Positions 9,183 to 15,774 of a stretch of 34,888 nt of DNA are shown here, piece after piece (positions within the stretch are counted from its first letter, which is position 1; each line of letters opens with the position of its first letter). The position numbers and the translations under genes were made by a program. The DNA comes from a virus. The notes under the pieces are model-generated. The model saw nothing but the letters and a program-made list of their open reading frames with translations, was not told where the DNA came from and searched no databases. The stretch is taken from positions 1-34,888 of the IMG/VR virus record IMGVR_UViG_3300032242_000584. The stretch is one strand, 5' to 3'.

Positions 9183-9183
9183 T

Positions 9184-9396
9184 ATGGATATGGATGTAAT
9201 AGTCGCTGAGAACGATAAGCGTTTGTCAGTACACGAAGCGGTGTGCGAACAACGCTATACCGCCATCTTAGAATCATTTGATAACGGATCAAAGCGGATG
9301 CAACGCATTGAGTATCTTTTGTATGCCGTCATTGCATCGGTCTTTTTTGGTAAAGATATGATTCTTAATATTGTGCAACATTTGGTATCCAAATGA
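9184..9396 (+). CDS. Small one-helix membrane protein at start of lysis cassette (XhlA-like?)
   Basis: The 70-residue protein starts at ATG 9184 behind a strong GAGGTGAT (9176-9183). Residues 1-42 are charged and helical (RLSVHEAVCEQRY, SKRMQRIE). Residues 44-66 form one membrane segment (LLYAVIASVFFGKDMILNIV). The layout of a charged helix followed by one C-terminal membrane helix recalls haemolysin XhlA-type holin partners, but sequence likeness is weak. It opens the cassette leading to holin and endolysin, so a role in lysis or in membrane attachment of the ejection apparatus is reasonable. Confidence 0.6.
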   Translation: MDMDVIVAENDKRLSVHEAVCEQRYTAILESFDNGSKRMQRIEYLLYAVIASVFFGKDMILNIVQHLVSK

Positions 9397-9397
9397 A

Positions 9398-9844
9398 ATG
9401 TCGAATCCAATTGCTGAAGGCACAAAGTCATTAAGCGAAGGCCTTAATCAAGCGCGTGAGGCGGGCAAAAGTCTTACCAAAAGCATTGAAGATATACAGC
9501 ATGATGGAATAGAGGTAGCAAAACAAGAATTAGACGCGCTTAAACGCAAACGATTAATTGAAGAAGCAAGAGAAAATTCATTAATTTATAAAGCAATTGA
9601 CGAATACGAGTCACAAAAAGCCGTTATTATTGCTGAAAATAAAGCTGAAAAAGAGTTTAAACAACGGTACGGTGAAAAGGAATGGAACAAGGTTCTTGAA
9701 TTAAAAGAAACTGTTGAGAAAGAATATAACGAAAACAAAAAGTATTATGGGCATAAGTTAGATGATGTCAAGCGCGTGCAGTTTTATTGTTGGGTTGTAG
9801 CGGCTTTTATCACCTATCTTTTGTGGAAATTTGACCTTGTATGA
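9398..9844 (+). CDS. Coiled-coil protein with C-terminal membrane anchor
   Basis: I start this at ATG 9398 (MSNPIAEGTKSL), one base after the previous TGA, rather than at an in-frame TTG 27 bases upstream inside the neighbour. The 148-residue product is a long charged helix (residues 10-120; e.g. QELDALKRKRLIEEAREN). A single membrane segment lies near residues 127-145 (VQFYCWVVAAFITYLLW). A tail-anchored coiled coil could act as a spanin-like or holin-accessory factor, but the orientation (C-terminal anchor) differs from an Rz-type inner spanin. No closer family is recognised. Its TGA overlaps the next ATG as ATGA. Confidence 0.65.
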   Translation: MSNPIAEGTKSLSEGLNQAREAGKSLTKSIEDIQHDGIEVAKQELDALKRKRLIEEARENSLIYKAIDEYESQKAVIIAENKAEKEFKQRYGEKEWNKVLELKETVEKEYNENKKYYGHKLDDVKRVQFYCWVVAAFITYLLWKFDLV

Positions 9845-10005
9845 CATGGTTAACATTGTGTTTTATTCTGTATCTTATAGAATTAGGGATATGGGCTTAT
9901 GTTATTTATTTACATTATGAAGCTAAAATAAACCAAGAAAAAGTGAAGTTTCCTGCAAAAACCAAAGTTATTGTGCGAACCAAGAAGGATATAGTGCGTG
10001 GATGA
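9841..10005 (+). CDS. 54-residue membrane protein in lysis cassette
   Basis: ATG 9841 overlaps the preceding TGA (ATGA), and a 54-codon frame runs to TGA 10003-10005. Residues 2-24 are a membrane helix (TWLTLCFILYLIELGIWAYV). The remainder is a short basic tail (KFPAKTKVIVRTKKD). The small size, coupling and placement between a tail-anchored coiled coil and the holin suggest a lysis-control or membrane role. It is too short to be a normal spanin. No homologous family is recognised. Confidence 0.6.
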   Translation: MTWLTLCFILYLIELGIWAYVIYLHYEAKINQEKVKFPAKTKVIVRTKKDIVRG

Positions 10006-10075
10006 TGATTTATTCAAATGGTGGACAATGTTTGCACTTCTTTGTATGATGGCAATTATATTGTTAAAGGAGTAG
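9998..10075 (+). CDS. 25-residue hydrophobic peptide, GTG start
   Basis: The GTG at 9998-10000 opens a 25-codon frame, MDDDLFKWWTMFALLCMMAI plus ILLKE, overlapping the end of the previous gene by 8 bases. It ends with TAG at 10073-10075. The frame has three N-terminal acidic residues, one membrane helix and a charged end. Its last codons (AAAGGAG) form the ribosome site of the holin gene, so translating it would couple to the holin. The length is marginal, but the clean topology in a frame packed between sure genes argues for reality. Confidence 0.45.
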   Translation: MDDDLFKWWTMFALLCMMAIILLKE

Positions 10076-10077
10076 TG

Positions 10078-10485
10078 ATGGCACTAGACCCCATATCCGC
10101 AGCGTTAGATTTAGGGAACACCCTAATTACTCGCATCTTTCCTGATCCTGCACAAGCAGACGCAGCAAAACTTAAATTATTAGAACTCCAAAAAAATGGC
10201 GAATTAGCCGCCATGACTGCTCAGACCGACATCAACAAAGAAGAAGCTAAAAGTTCGTCTTTGTTTGTGTCAGGATGGCGCCCAGCAATCGGTTGGGTAT
10301 GTGCGTTAGCGCTTGCGTATCAATATCTTTTAAGACCATTAGGCGGCACTTTTGCGGCCTTAATAGGCGTAACCATACCGCCGTTGCCTGGGCTTGACGA
10401 TAACTTATGGCAATTGATGATGGGTATGCTTGGCATGGGTGGTTTAAGAACATTTGAAAAGGTACAAGGAGTAGCAAACAAATGA
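10078..10485 (+). CDS. Holin of the 3-TM (gene-transfer-agent holin) type
   Basis: I choose ATG 10078, directly behind AAAGGAG at 10066-10072; a longer frame from 10018 overlaps the upstream genes and has no ribosome site. The 135-residue product starts LDPISAALDLGNTLITRIFP, followed by a charged helix (DAAKLKLLELQKNGEL). Three membrane segments lie near residues 70-86, 90-103 and 110-124, with SGWRPAIGWVCALALAY as the hallmark of the 3TM holin family. Holins accumulate in the inner membrane and open holes so that the endolysin reaches the wall. Next to the endolysin gene, this is the best holin candidate. The stop overlaps the next start (ATGA). Confidence 0.82.
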   Translation: MALDPISAALDLGNTLITRIFPDPAQADAAKLKLLELQKNGELAAMTAQTDINKEEAKSSSLFVSGWRPAIGWVCALALAYQYLLRPLGGTFAALIGVTIPPLPGLDDNLWQLMMGMLGMGGLRTFEKVQGVANK

Positions 10486-10694
10486 GTACAAAAGAACACG
10501 TAATGTTAATTGCTGCTTGGTCATTAGTGGCTGTTGTAATCAGTATGCTACTCATGTTTGCGTACGCCGTTATTGATCCTAACTTTGATACTGACAAAGT
10601 ATTTCAGATTATTGGGCCTGCGTTTCAAACGGTAATTGGTGGATTCATAGGACTAATAACAGGAATTAAAATAGGGAGCGATGATGATAAGTAA
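10482..10694 (+). CDS. Small two-helix membrane protein, holin-like or antiholin-like
   Basis: The 70-residue protein starts at ATG 10482, overlapping the holin stop, with AAGGAG upstream inside the holin gene. Two membrane segments are plain: about residues 8-30 (LIAAWSLVAVVISMLLMFAY) and 42-62 (IIGPAFQTVIGGFIGLITGI), and the C-terminus is acidic (DDDK). Two-helix proteins directly between holin and endolysin are often second holins or antiholins. Which of these it is cannot be told from sequence. It overlaps the endolysin start by 14 bases. Confidence 0.65.
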   Translation: MSTKEHVMLIAAWSLVAVVISMLLMFAYAVIDPNFDTDKVFQIIGPAFQTVIGGFIGLITGIKIGSDDDK

Positions 10695-11217
10695 TTGGGA
10701 TAAAGCATTTGAACACGTCATTAAATCAGAAGGTGGATTTACCTCTGATCCAAAAGATAAGGGTAATCACTTACCTGATGGCAGAGCTGGTTGCACCATG
10801 CTTGGATGTACACAAACCAATTGGGAAGCGTATGTTGGTCATCAAGTGACGTGGGATGACATGAAAGCACTTAAACCTGATGATGTTAAACCCCTATACA
10901 AGCGTGATTATTGGGATGCGGTGAAGGGCGACGTTCTCCCAGGCGGCGTAGATTATGCAGCGTTTGACTTCGCAATCAATGCAGGCCCTGCAGCGTCAAG
11001 AAAAATGATTCAACGTGCATTAGGGGTAAACCCTGATGGCGCTATTGGGCCAGCAACTATGGCGGCAATCAATGCTATGGATGGCAAAACTTTTTTAGAT
11101 AAGTTCAGCCAAGCCAAACGTGACTTTTATATTGGTTTGCATAATCCAACGTATGAAAAAGGATGGTTAAGTCGCGTAGAAGACGTTAAAAAAATTGCAA
11201 CTACAATGCTAGGGTAA
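10681..11217 (+). CDS. Endolysin, glycoside hydrolase family 108 muramidase with C-terminal peptidoglycan-binding region
   Basis: The 178-residue enzyme starts at ATG 10681 (or 10684) behind ATAGGGAGCG. The N-terminal WDKAFEHVIKSEGGFTSDPKDKG holds the family 108 catalytic glutamate (Glu17) in the E-G-G motif. Residues 88-110 (VDYAAFDFAINAGPAASRK) and 113-128 (ALGVNPDGAIGPATMA) match the substrate-binding and PG_binding_3 parts. The family cleaves the MurNAc-GlcNAc glycan backbone. There is no signal peptide, so export depends on the holin. It is the last gene of the forward late block; its stop is only 4 bases from the stop of an opposing gene. Confidence 0.9.
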   Translation: MMISNWDKAFEHVIKSEGGFTSDPKDKGNHLPDGRAGCTMLGCTQTNWEAYVGHQVTWDDMKALKPDDVKPLYKRDYWDAVKGDVLPGGVDYAAFDFAINAGPAASRKMIQRALGVNPDGAIGPATMAAINAMDGKTFLDKFSQAKRDFYIGLHNPTYEKGWLSRVEDVKKIATTMLG

Positions 11218-11221
11218 TTCC

Positions 11222-11398
11222 TTATTTTGGCACCCATATACGTTTACGGCATTGTTCAATAACTTTTTGGGGAATATCAGGATGCCAATTACCCATTAGC
11301 ATACGGCAATCGTAAACAACTTCTTTACGCGCTAGTTCGGTAAAAAATATAATCCACCCACAAATAAATGTGGTAATAAGCACGGCAAATATTTTCAT
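11222..11398 (-). CDS. 58-residue protein with N-terminal membrane or signal helix
   Basis: Reading the minus strand from ATG 11398, behind CCAAGTGAGGT, gives MKIFAVLITTFICGWIIFF followed by a charged part. That part has two cysteines spaced as in YDCRMLMGN and IEQCRKRIW. The N-terminus can be a signal anchor. Small phage proteins ending in 'CR.....P..I...V...CRK' are known to me only as hypothetical. The two cysteines could form a disulfide if the domain is periplasmic. Its start overlaps the upstream stop (ATGA), so it is the last cistron of the minus operon. Confidence 0.65.
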   Translation of the reverse strand: MKIFAVLITTFICGWIIFFTELARKEVVYDCRMLMGNWHPDIPQKVIEQCRKRIWVPK

Positions 11399-11535
11399 TT
11401 TTTTACCTCACTTGGAGCGCGCCAACCAATTGATTTAAAGCGTGCAAGTACATTTGTGCTACACGCAGGGACATATTTCCAATCTTTTAACTGCCAATAG
11501 GATTTTTGAGGTATGACTGGTTTTTTTGCTTTCAT
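11395..11535 (-). CDS. 46-residue basic hypothetical protein
   Basis: The minus-strand frame from ATG 11535 has GGAGTCAACC just upstream and is coupled by ATGA to both neighbours. The product, MKAKKPVIPQKSYWQLKDWK plus 26 more residues, is basic and Trp/Lys-rich (KSIGWRAPSEVKK). It is soluble, without membrane segment or known motif. It is counted as real because of its ribosome site and the continuous chain of overlaps. Confidence 0.6.
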   Translation of the reverse strand: MKAKKPVIPQKSYWQLKDWKYVPACSTNVLARFKSIGWRAPSEVKK

Positions 11536-11699
11536 GGTTGACTCCTTGTGTTAACTTCACGATAGGCTTGAATAGCGGCTTTTAAGTCTTGTTTTAAACA
11601 TTCTATCTCGTATACGTCGTCAACAATCCGTTCATACGTTTCGTTGGCAAATTTAACTAAGTTGGCGTGTGACCAACAGGCAAAATCAGGGTGCGTCAT
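11532..11699 (-). CDS. 55-residue hypothetical protein, helical
   Basis: The minus-strand frame from ATG 11699 begins MTHPDFACWSHANLVKFANE and continues with an amphipathic helix (VDDVYEIECLKQDLKAAIQAYREVN). Similar short 'HP.FACW...L......L..AYRE' proteins occur in replication regions of other podoviruses, to my recollection. It is coupled to both neighbours by ATGA overlaps. It has no catalytic motif; a small coiled-coil adaptor is the most that can be said. Confidence 0.6.
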   Translation of the reverse strand: MTHPDFACWSHANLVKFANETYERIVDDVYEIECLKQDLKAAIQAYREVNTRSQP

Positions 11700-11890
11700 G
11701 GTGCAATCGCTTCCTTCATAATTTCAATGCGTTCACGACTAACGCGCAAGGTGTTGTACCTCATGTGTAATCTCTCAAGAATTGATGCTCGACGCGCGCC
11801 TTGACGCTCATCTTCAAGCATCGCCAATACTTCGTCCTCAGTCATTTGATTCAGTACGGCTTGCAGCTTGCGCCAACTTAACGGTTTCAC
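11696..11890 (-). CDS. 64-residue helical hypothetical protein, GTG start
   Basis: The minus-strand frame starts at GTG 11890, with GAAAGGATAGAAC placing AGGA at a normal distance. The sequence KPLSWRKLQAVLNQMTEDEV then RLHMRYNTLRVSRERIEIM is a charged helical protein with a strikingly Arg-rich second half. It could bind nucleic acid, but no helix-turn-helix is evident. It overlaps the upstream gene by 53 bases in another frame and the downstream one by four. Confidence 0.6.
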   Translation of the reverse strand: MKPLSWRKLQAVLNQMTEDEVLAMLEDERQGARRASILERLHMRYNTLRVSRERIEIMKEAIAP

Positions 11891-12032
11891 GTTCTATCCT
11901 TTCATGTAAAGTTACTATTTCGTTTGTAATCTTTTTAAGCGCGCGCATAGCGGTGTTGTATTCCCGCGCTCGTATCGTTTCTTCAGCTTGCGCTGCTTTT
12001 AACTTCGCTTTGTAATTCGCTAGTCGTTTCAT
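11838..12032 (-). CDS. 64-residue Lys/Arg-rich coiled-coil protein overlapping both neighbours
   Basis: The minus-strand frame from ATG 12032 has AAAGGAACGTAAGA upstream, a good ribosome site. The product, MKRLANYKAKLKAAQAEETI continuing as REYNTAMRALKKITNEIVTL, is a single long helix with heptad-like spacing. It overlaps the upstream gene by 50 bases and the downstream one by 53 bases, each in a different reading frame. About half its length is therefore shared coding sequence. Function is unknown. Confidence 0.55.
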   Translation of the reverse strand: MKRLANYKAKLKAAQAEETIRAREYNTAMRALKKITNEIVTLHERIERETVKLAQAASRTESND

Positions 12033-12144
12033 TCTTACGTTCCTTTAACAATTCAATTTCATTATTTAATCGATTAATTTCCAACATCAAAATGCCAATG
12101 GTTCTTTCAGCATCTTCTAATAAGTTAATTACTTTTTCTTTCAT
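11983..12144 (-). CDS. 53-residue leucine-zipper-like protein
   Basis: The minus-strand frame from ATG 12144 is preceded by GGAGGAATTGAA and overlaps the helicase stop as ATGA. The product starts MKEKVINLLEDAERTIGILM and continues LEINRLNNEIELLKERKNE. Leu/Ile spacing every three to four residues from 8 to 35 makes a short coiled coil. It may oligomerise or dock onto the helicase encoded immediately upstream. No family is known to me. Confidence 0.65.
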   Translation of the reverse strand: MKEKVINLLEDAERTIGILMLEINRLNNEIELLKERKNETTSELQSEVKSSAS

Positions 12145-13481
12145 TTCAATTCCTCCATGGCTATATCGGACAAAGCCCGTTTATCTTTTAAGGCGCCTAA
12201 AATACGTTCTTCAATTGTTTTGTTAGTCAGCAACAGATAAACCCACACGTCATGCTTTTGACCTGATCTATGTAGCCTACCAATCGTTTGCTCGTACAAC
12301 TCAAGACTCCACGGCAACGATACAAACACCATCTTGCACCCGCCATGCTGAAGGTTTAACCCATGCCCTGCTGACTTAGGGTGAATCAATAGCAGTTCAA
12401 TCTTGCCCTCGTTCCAACGCTCAATAGCCTTTGTGTCATTGATGGTTTGGGCGTGTGGGTACCGACGTTTGAGTTCTGCCAACTCCTCGATGTAGTTGTA
12501 CACAATGATGGTGTTAGCGTGTTGGTTTTCCTCAATCAACTCATCCAACAAATCAAACTTATGCGTGCTAAACCATATCGGCACTTGGCTAACATTCATA
12601 CGCCCTGGTGTATCGGACGCCGTTGTTTCAGTATGATATATAAATCCTGATGACATCTGTTGCAACTTCTGCGTTACGACTGCTGCGCTAAGTGCCGTAA
12701 TCTGTTCTTTCTCAAACTGCACAACAAAATCTTTTTTCATTTTTTCGTAATGGCTACGGTCAGCCATGTTGCACCGCATCTCAACCACATGGCATGGCGG
12801 TAATTTATCAGCGTATTCGCCAGCTTCTAATACAAACGTCGCAGGTTTAATCACTTCCATAACCTGTGGCAAAGAACCGATACGGGGCGCCCACTCACCA
12901 AAATCTTTATTCATTAGCACAAAATACTTTTGCATAAACGCTCCTTTAGACCGCCCTAACAACTGTTGATCAATAATCTTACATTGCCCAAAAACATCCT
13001 CTAAACCGTTGCTTGTAAACGATCCTGTTAAACCCCAACGTATCTTGATGGGGTCAATGACTTTGTTTAATGCTTTAAAACGTGTGCCAGACGGGTTCTT
13101 TAGCCTGGTCAGCTCATCAAACACAATGCCATCAAAGTCCATCACGTCAGGCAATGATTGCAAGTTATCGTAGTTAGTAACAACCACTTGCGCGTTCGAT
13201 TCAAACGCTTCACGACGTTGCTTTGGTGTACCAACGGCGACGGCTAACTTCATATCAGGCGCCCACTTCGGTTGCTCAACAGGCCACACATCCGTACATA
13301 CGCGTTTAGGTGCTACGACCAACCAACGATTGACAACGCCGTTGTATAGGGCGTCATCCATTGCAGTCAACGTAATAGCCGTCTTACCCGCACCAACTGG
13401 CGCAAGAATCATCGCTTTGTCATTCTCGTACAAGAAGTCAGCTGCTTTTTCTTGATAATCTCTGAGTTTCAAGCCACTCAT
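12141..13481 (-). CDS. SNF2-like superfamily 2 helicase / DNA translocase
   Basis: The 446-residue protein carries an N-terminal Q-like region (LRDYQEKAADFLY) and Walker A APVGAGKT at 27-34. Motif II is FDEL at 121-124, and motif III is LTGS at 151-154. Motif V is HPKSAGHGLNLQ at 367-378, and motif VI is QTIGRLHRSGQ at 398-408. The motif spacing and the 'GRxHRxGQ' form match compact SNF2 helicases common in phages. It would hydrolyse ATP to move on double-stranded DNA during replication or recombination. It overlaps the upstream VRR-NUC gene by 44 bases, which suggests the two work together at branched DNA. Known phage homologues have about 450 residues, so it is full length. Confidence 0.9.
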   Translation of the reverse strand: MSGLKLRDYQEKAADFLYENDKAMILAPVGAGKTAITLTAMDDALYNGVVNRWLVVAPKRVCTDVWPVEQPKWAPDMKLAVAVGTPKQRREAFESNAQVVVTNYDNLQSLPDVMDFDGIVFDELTRLKNPSGTRFKALNKVIDPIKIRWGLTGSFTSNGLEDVFGQCKIIDQQLLGRSKGAFMQKYFVLMNKDFGEWAPRIGSLPQVMEVIKPATFVLEAGEYADKLPPCHVVEMRCNMADRSHYEKMKKDFVVQFEKEQITALSAAVVTQKLQQMSSGFIYHTETTASDTPGRMNVSQVPIWFSTHKFDLLDELIEENQHANTIIVYNYIEELAELKRRYPHAQTINDTKAIERWNEGKIELLLIHPKSAGHGLNLQHGGCKMVFVSLPWSLELYEQTIGRLHRSGQKHDVWVYLLLTNKTIEERILGALKDKRALSDIAMEELK

Positions 13482-13731
13482 CTATTTGTTCCTTTTCCCA
13501 TAAGCATACATACTTCTGACGCAAAGATTTCATCTCGTTTGCAAACAATTTCTGCAGTTCTGACAACCTACCATTCGGTGCTTTCAACTCTACAAACCAT
13601 GTGCTTCCGTCAGGCAAACACGCAATCTGATCGCTAACACCACGTTGATTGATAGACCTAAACTTATAGGTCTTTCCACCTAATGACAGCACCGCCCATT
13701 TAAAGTAAAATTCAATTTCTTTTTCATTCAT
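13438..13731 (-). CDS. VRR-NUC domain nuclease
   Basis: This 97-residue minus-strand protein is the minimal VRR-NUC form of the PD-(D/E)XK nucleases. The region IEFYFKWAVLSLGGKTYKF is the N-terminal helix. It is followed by GVSDQIACLPDGST, with Asp34 in the PD position, and FVELKAPNGRLSELQ, with Glu48 and Lys50 as the ExK pair and Gln60 behind. The family cuts branched structures such as Holliday junctions or flaps. It leads the minus operon and overlaps the helicase, a pairing common in phage replication blocks. Its ribosome site is weak. Confidence 0.88.
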   Translation of the reverse strand: MNEKEIEFYFKWAVLSLGGKTYKFRSINQRGVSDQIACLPDGSTWFVELKAPNGRLSELQKLFANEMKSLRQKYVCLWEKEQIDEWLETQRLSRKSS

Positions 13732-13741
13732 GTAAAAAAGT

Positions 13742-13771
13742 TTAACACATCTTTTTAATTTGTGATATAGT
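13742..13771 (+). promoter_or_regulatory. Sigma70-type promoter for the forward replication operon
   Basis: TTAACA (13742-13747) and TATAGT (13766-13771) each match the consensus at five of six bases and are separated by 18 bases, with a TG just before the -10. They lie 37 bases upstream of ATG 13808, in the 76-base divergent gap. AAAGGA at 13794-13799 is the ribosome site. The opposite promoter for the minus operon must overlap this gap, but no equally good match was found there. Confidence 0.6.
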
Positions 13772-13807
13772 AGAATCTCAAATCAACTAAAGTAAAGGAA
13801 TCTAAAG

Positions 13808-14935
13808 ATGGCAAATCATTCAAAAGTAGTCGGCGGTTCAACTGCCAAACGGGTTATCGGATGCCCAGGCTCTGTAGCATTATGCGCTACGATGCCACCA
13901 AAACCGAGTAGCAAGTATGCAGATGAAGGTACGTTACTTCACGACGCTATTGCACAAGTCCTAGATAAAGACGTTAAACCTGAGTCATTACTTGGTATGG
14001 CATATCAAGATCAGGTACTGACACAAGAATTGATTGATAACAAATTACACGTTGCATTAGATTTACTTGGTCAAGTTGACCCTAATTTAGAAATGGAGTA
14101 CGCAATTGAAACTGAAGTCGGATTTGGTGATTTTTTACCTGATGTGTTTGGCTCATGTGATTTACTTGGGCGCATTGGCAATCGTGCTATTGTCTTGGAT
14201 TGGAAGTTCGGCGATGGCGTAACAGTCGGCGTTGAAGAAAACGAACAGTTATTATTTTATGCAGCCGCAGCCATGCGTACGCCGTCGGTGTCATGGGTGT
14301 TTGATGGCGCAACTGAAATCGAATGTGTCATCATTCAACCGCCGATGATTAGACGTTGGGTCACAACCGTTGAGCGTGTAAAGCAGTTTGAACTGACGCT
14401 CTTGCAAGCCGTCAAAGCATCACAAAAGAAAGACGCGCCAATTCAATTAGGCGAACATTGCCGTTGGTGTGTTGCAAAACCGATTTGTCCTAAAATGACA
14501 GGTGCAGTAGATAGAACAGTTAACTTACAAATTAAATCGCTTGATGCTGACAATATAGGTTTTTATTTGGCGAACTGTGACTTGTTAGAACAATGGATTA
14601 CAGATTTACGTGCCTTAGCGCATCAAATGTTAGAAGCCGATGTGGTTGTGCCTGGTTGGAAGTTGGTCAACAAGCGTGCTACACGTCAATGGGCTAATGA
14701 AGACGTTGCTGATGATGTATTATCTAAAGTCATTCCGCAAGATGAATTGTATGTGGCTAAAATGATTTCACCTGCGCAAGCAGAAAAGGTACTCAAGAAG
14801 TTAGGTCAGCAATTACCTGACGACTTAGTAGTAGCAGTAAGTAGTGGCAGTACGTTGGCACGGGAAGATGATCCTCGTCCAGCGGTTGTACAAATCGGGA
14901 AGCAACTCACCGCAGCCCTTTCTAAAATTCAATAA
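13808..14935 (+). CDS. Cas4/AddB-like PD-(D/E)XK nuclease (DUF2800 family)
   Basis: The 375-residue protein has the motifs of a RecB-type nuclease with an iron-sulfur cluster. His45 lies in GTLLHDAI, Asp118 in GSCDLL, and Asp131-x-Lys133 in VLDWKFG, followed by ENEQLLFYAAA. Cysteines at 19, 218, 221 and 227 (GCPGS; HCRWCVAKPIC) reproduce the C...CxxCx5C pattern of Cas4 and AddB. The family is known in phages as DUF2800. It would degrade DNA ends exonucleolytically to provide single strands for recombination or replication. It is the first gene after the divergent promoter and is followed by a putative DNA-binding partner, as expected of an exonuclease/annealing pair. The C-terminal 100 residues lack a clear motif. 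Confidence 0.88.
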   Translation: MANHSKVVGGSTAKRVIGCPGSVALCATMPPKPSSKYADEGTLLHDAIAQVLDKDVKPESLLGMAYQDQVLTQELIDNKLHVALDLLGQVDPNLEMEYAIETEVGFGDFLPDVFGSCDLLGRIGNRAIVLDWKFGDGVTVGVEENEQLLFYAAAAMRTPSVSWVFDGATEIECVIIQPPMIRRWVTTVERVKQFELTLLQAVKASQKKDAPIQLGEHCRWCVAKPICPKMTGAVDRTVNLQIKSLDADNIGFYLANCDLLEQWITDLRALAHQMLEADVVVPGWKLVNKRATRQWANEDVADDVLSKVIPQDELYVAKMISPAQAEKVLKKLGQQLPDDLVVAVSSGSTLAREDDPRPAVVQIGKQLTAALSKIQ

Positions 14936-14951
14936 AGAAAGCACTAAACAA

Positions 14952-15608
14952 ATGTCAAATTTAACTACATTTTCAGCAGCAAATTTACCTTCAGTAACCG
15001 CATTATCTACAGCGTTACGCGCTTTAGAAACTGATGTTGGTAACGCAGGAGTTGTCATTATCAAGATGGACAAAACAGGTCATTGGGTATTCGGTGCAGA
15101 TCAGACCGAAGTCGAAGATGACTCTACTTGGGCAGTCAATCCTTTCTCATTCGTACATGGTTATATTGCATGGGGCGACGGTGAAGTGCTTGGCGAGAAG
15201 ATGGTATCAGTATCTCAGCCATTACCTGAGTTGGAGCCTGCGCCACCTAACGCTAAAAAAGGTTGGGAAACGCAAGTCGGTATGTCAATGAAGTGCATCT
15301 CTGGTGAAGACAAGGGGATGGAAGTACGCTATACAACAACGTCAGTTGGTGGCAAGCGTTCTGTTCAAGCCTTAGCCGTTGCCATTGCAACACAAGTGGA
15401 CGCTGATCAGTCCAAGCCTGTACCGATTGTAATGCTTGGTAAAGAGCATTACAGTCACAAATCTTATGGTCGCATCTACACACCTATTTTTGATATTCAA
15501 TCATGGGTCAGTATGGATGTTGAAACTAAGGAAGAAGCACCCCAAGAAGAAGCTGCGCCTGCAATTGAAGCGCCAGCACCTGCAACTCGTCGTCGTCGTG
15601 GAGCATAA
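14952..15608 (+). CDS. Putative single-stranded-DNA-binding-type protein partner of the nuclease
   Basis: I start at ATG 14952 (MSNLTTFSAANLPSV), since a longer frame upstream lies within the nuclease gene. The 218-residue product has a conserved-looking core (VVIIKMDKTGHWVFGADQTE, NPFSFVHGYIAWGDGEVLGE). The tail is Glu/Ala/Pro-rich and ends in RRRRGA. The gene occupies the place next to DUF2800 nuclease and polymerase genes where phages often encode an SSB or annealing protein (such as DUF2815). I recall similar proteins only as hypothetical. The flexible acidic-then-basic tail would fit a protein that recruits partners, but the SSB role is inference from context and not from a visible OB-fold motif. 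Confidence 0.6.
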   Translation: MSNLTTFSAANLPSVTALSTALRALETDVGNAGVVIIKMDKTGHWVFGADQTEVEDDSTWAVNPFSFVHGYIAWGDGEVLGEKMVSVSQPLPELEPAPPNAKKGWETQVGMSMKCISGEDKGMEVRYTTTSVGGKRSVQALAVAIATQVDADQSKPVPIVMLGKEHYSHKSYGRIYTPIFDIQSWVSMDVETKEEAPQEEAAPAIEAPAPATRRRRGA

Positions 15609-15609
15609 C

Positions 15610-15768
15610 ATGATTAAATTAGAACTTAGTATTGAAGAAGTAAACGGCATTTTGATGGCACTTGGTAAAGCCCCTTACGAGATGGCTCAACCGATTGTTG
15701 ACAAAATTAAACAGCAGGCAGTACCGCAAGTGCAAGCAAATCCTGCACCTGTAGAACCTGTAGCCTAG
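15610..15768 (+). CDS. 52-residue conserved small protein in replication operon
   Basis: ATG 15610 lies one base after the preceding stop and gives MIKLELSIEEVNGILMALGK, then APYEMAQPIVDKIKQQAVPQ and a Pro/Ala-rich end. The pattern 'L.....EVN.I...LG..PY.....L..KI..Q' is that of a small helical protein found in many podovirus replication regions, by recollection and without known function. It may bind the polymerase or SSB-type protein. It has no membrane or metal motif. A longer upstream frame in the same phase overlaps the previous gene and is not used. Confidence 0.7.
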   Translation: MIKLELSIEEVNGILMALGKAPYEMAQPIVDKIKQQAVPQVQANPAPVEPVA

Positions 15769-15774
15769 TAAAGA

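Noticed and set aside
10018-10077. Upstream extension of the holin from ATG 10018
   Set aside because: It overlaps the 25-residue gene in another frame, has no ribosome site, and the holin family normally starts at the position of ATG 10078, which has AAAGGAG in front.
13732-13807. Promoter for the minus-strand nuclease operon
   Set aside because: Only four-of-six matches at each element (TTTACT and TACTAT on the minus strand, 18 bases apart) were found, too weak to list as a feature.
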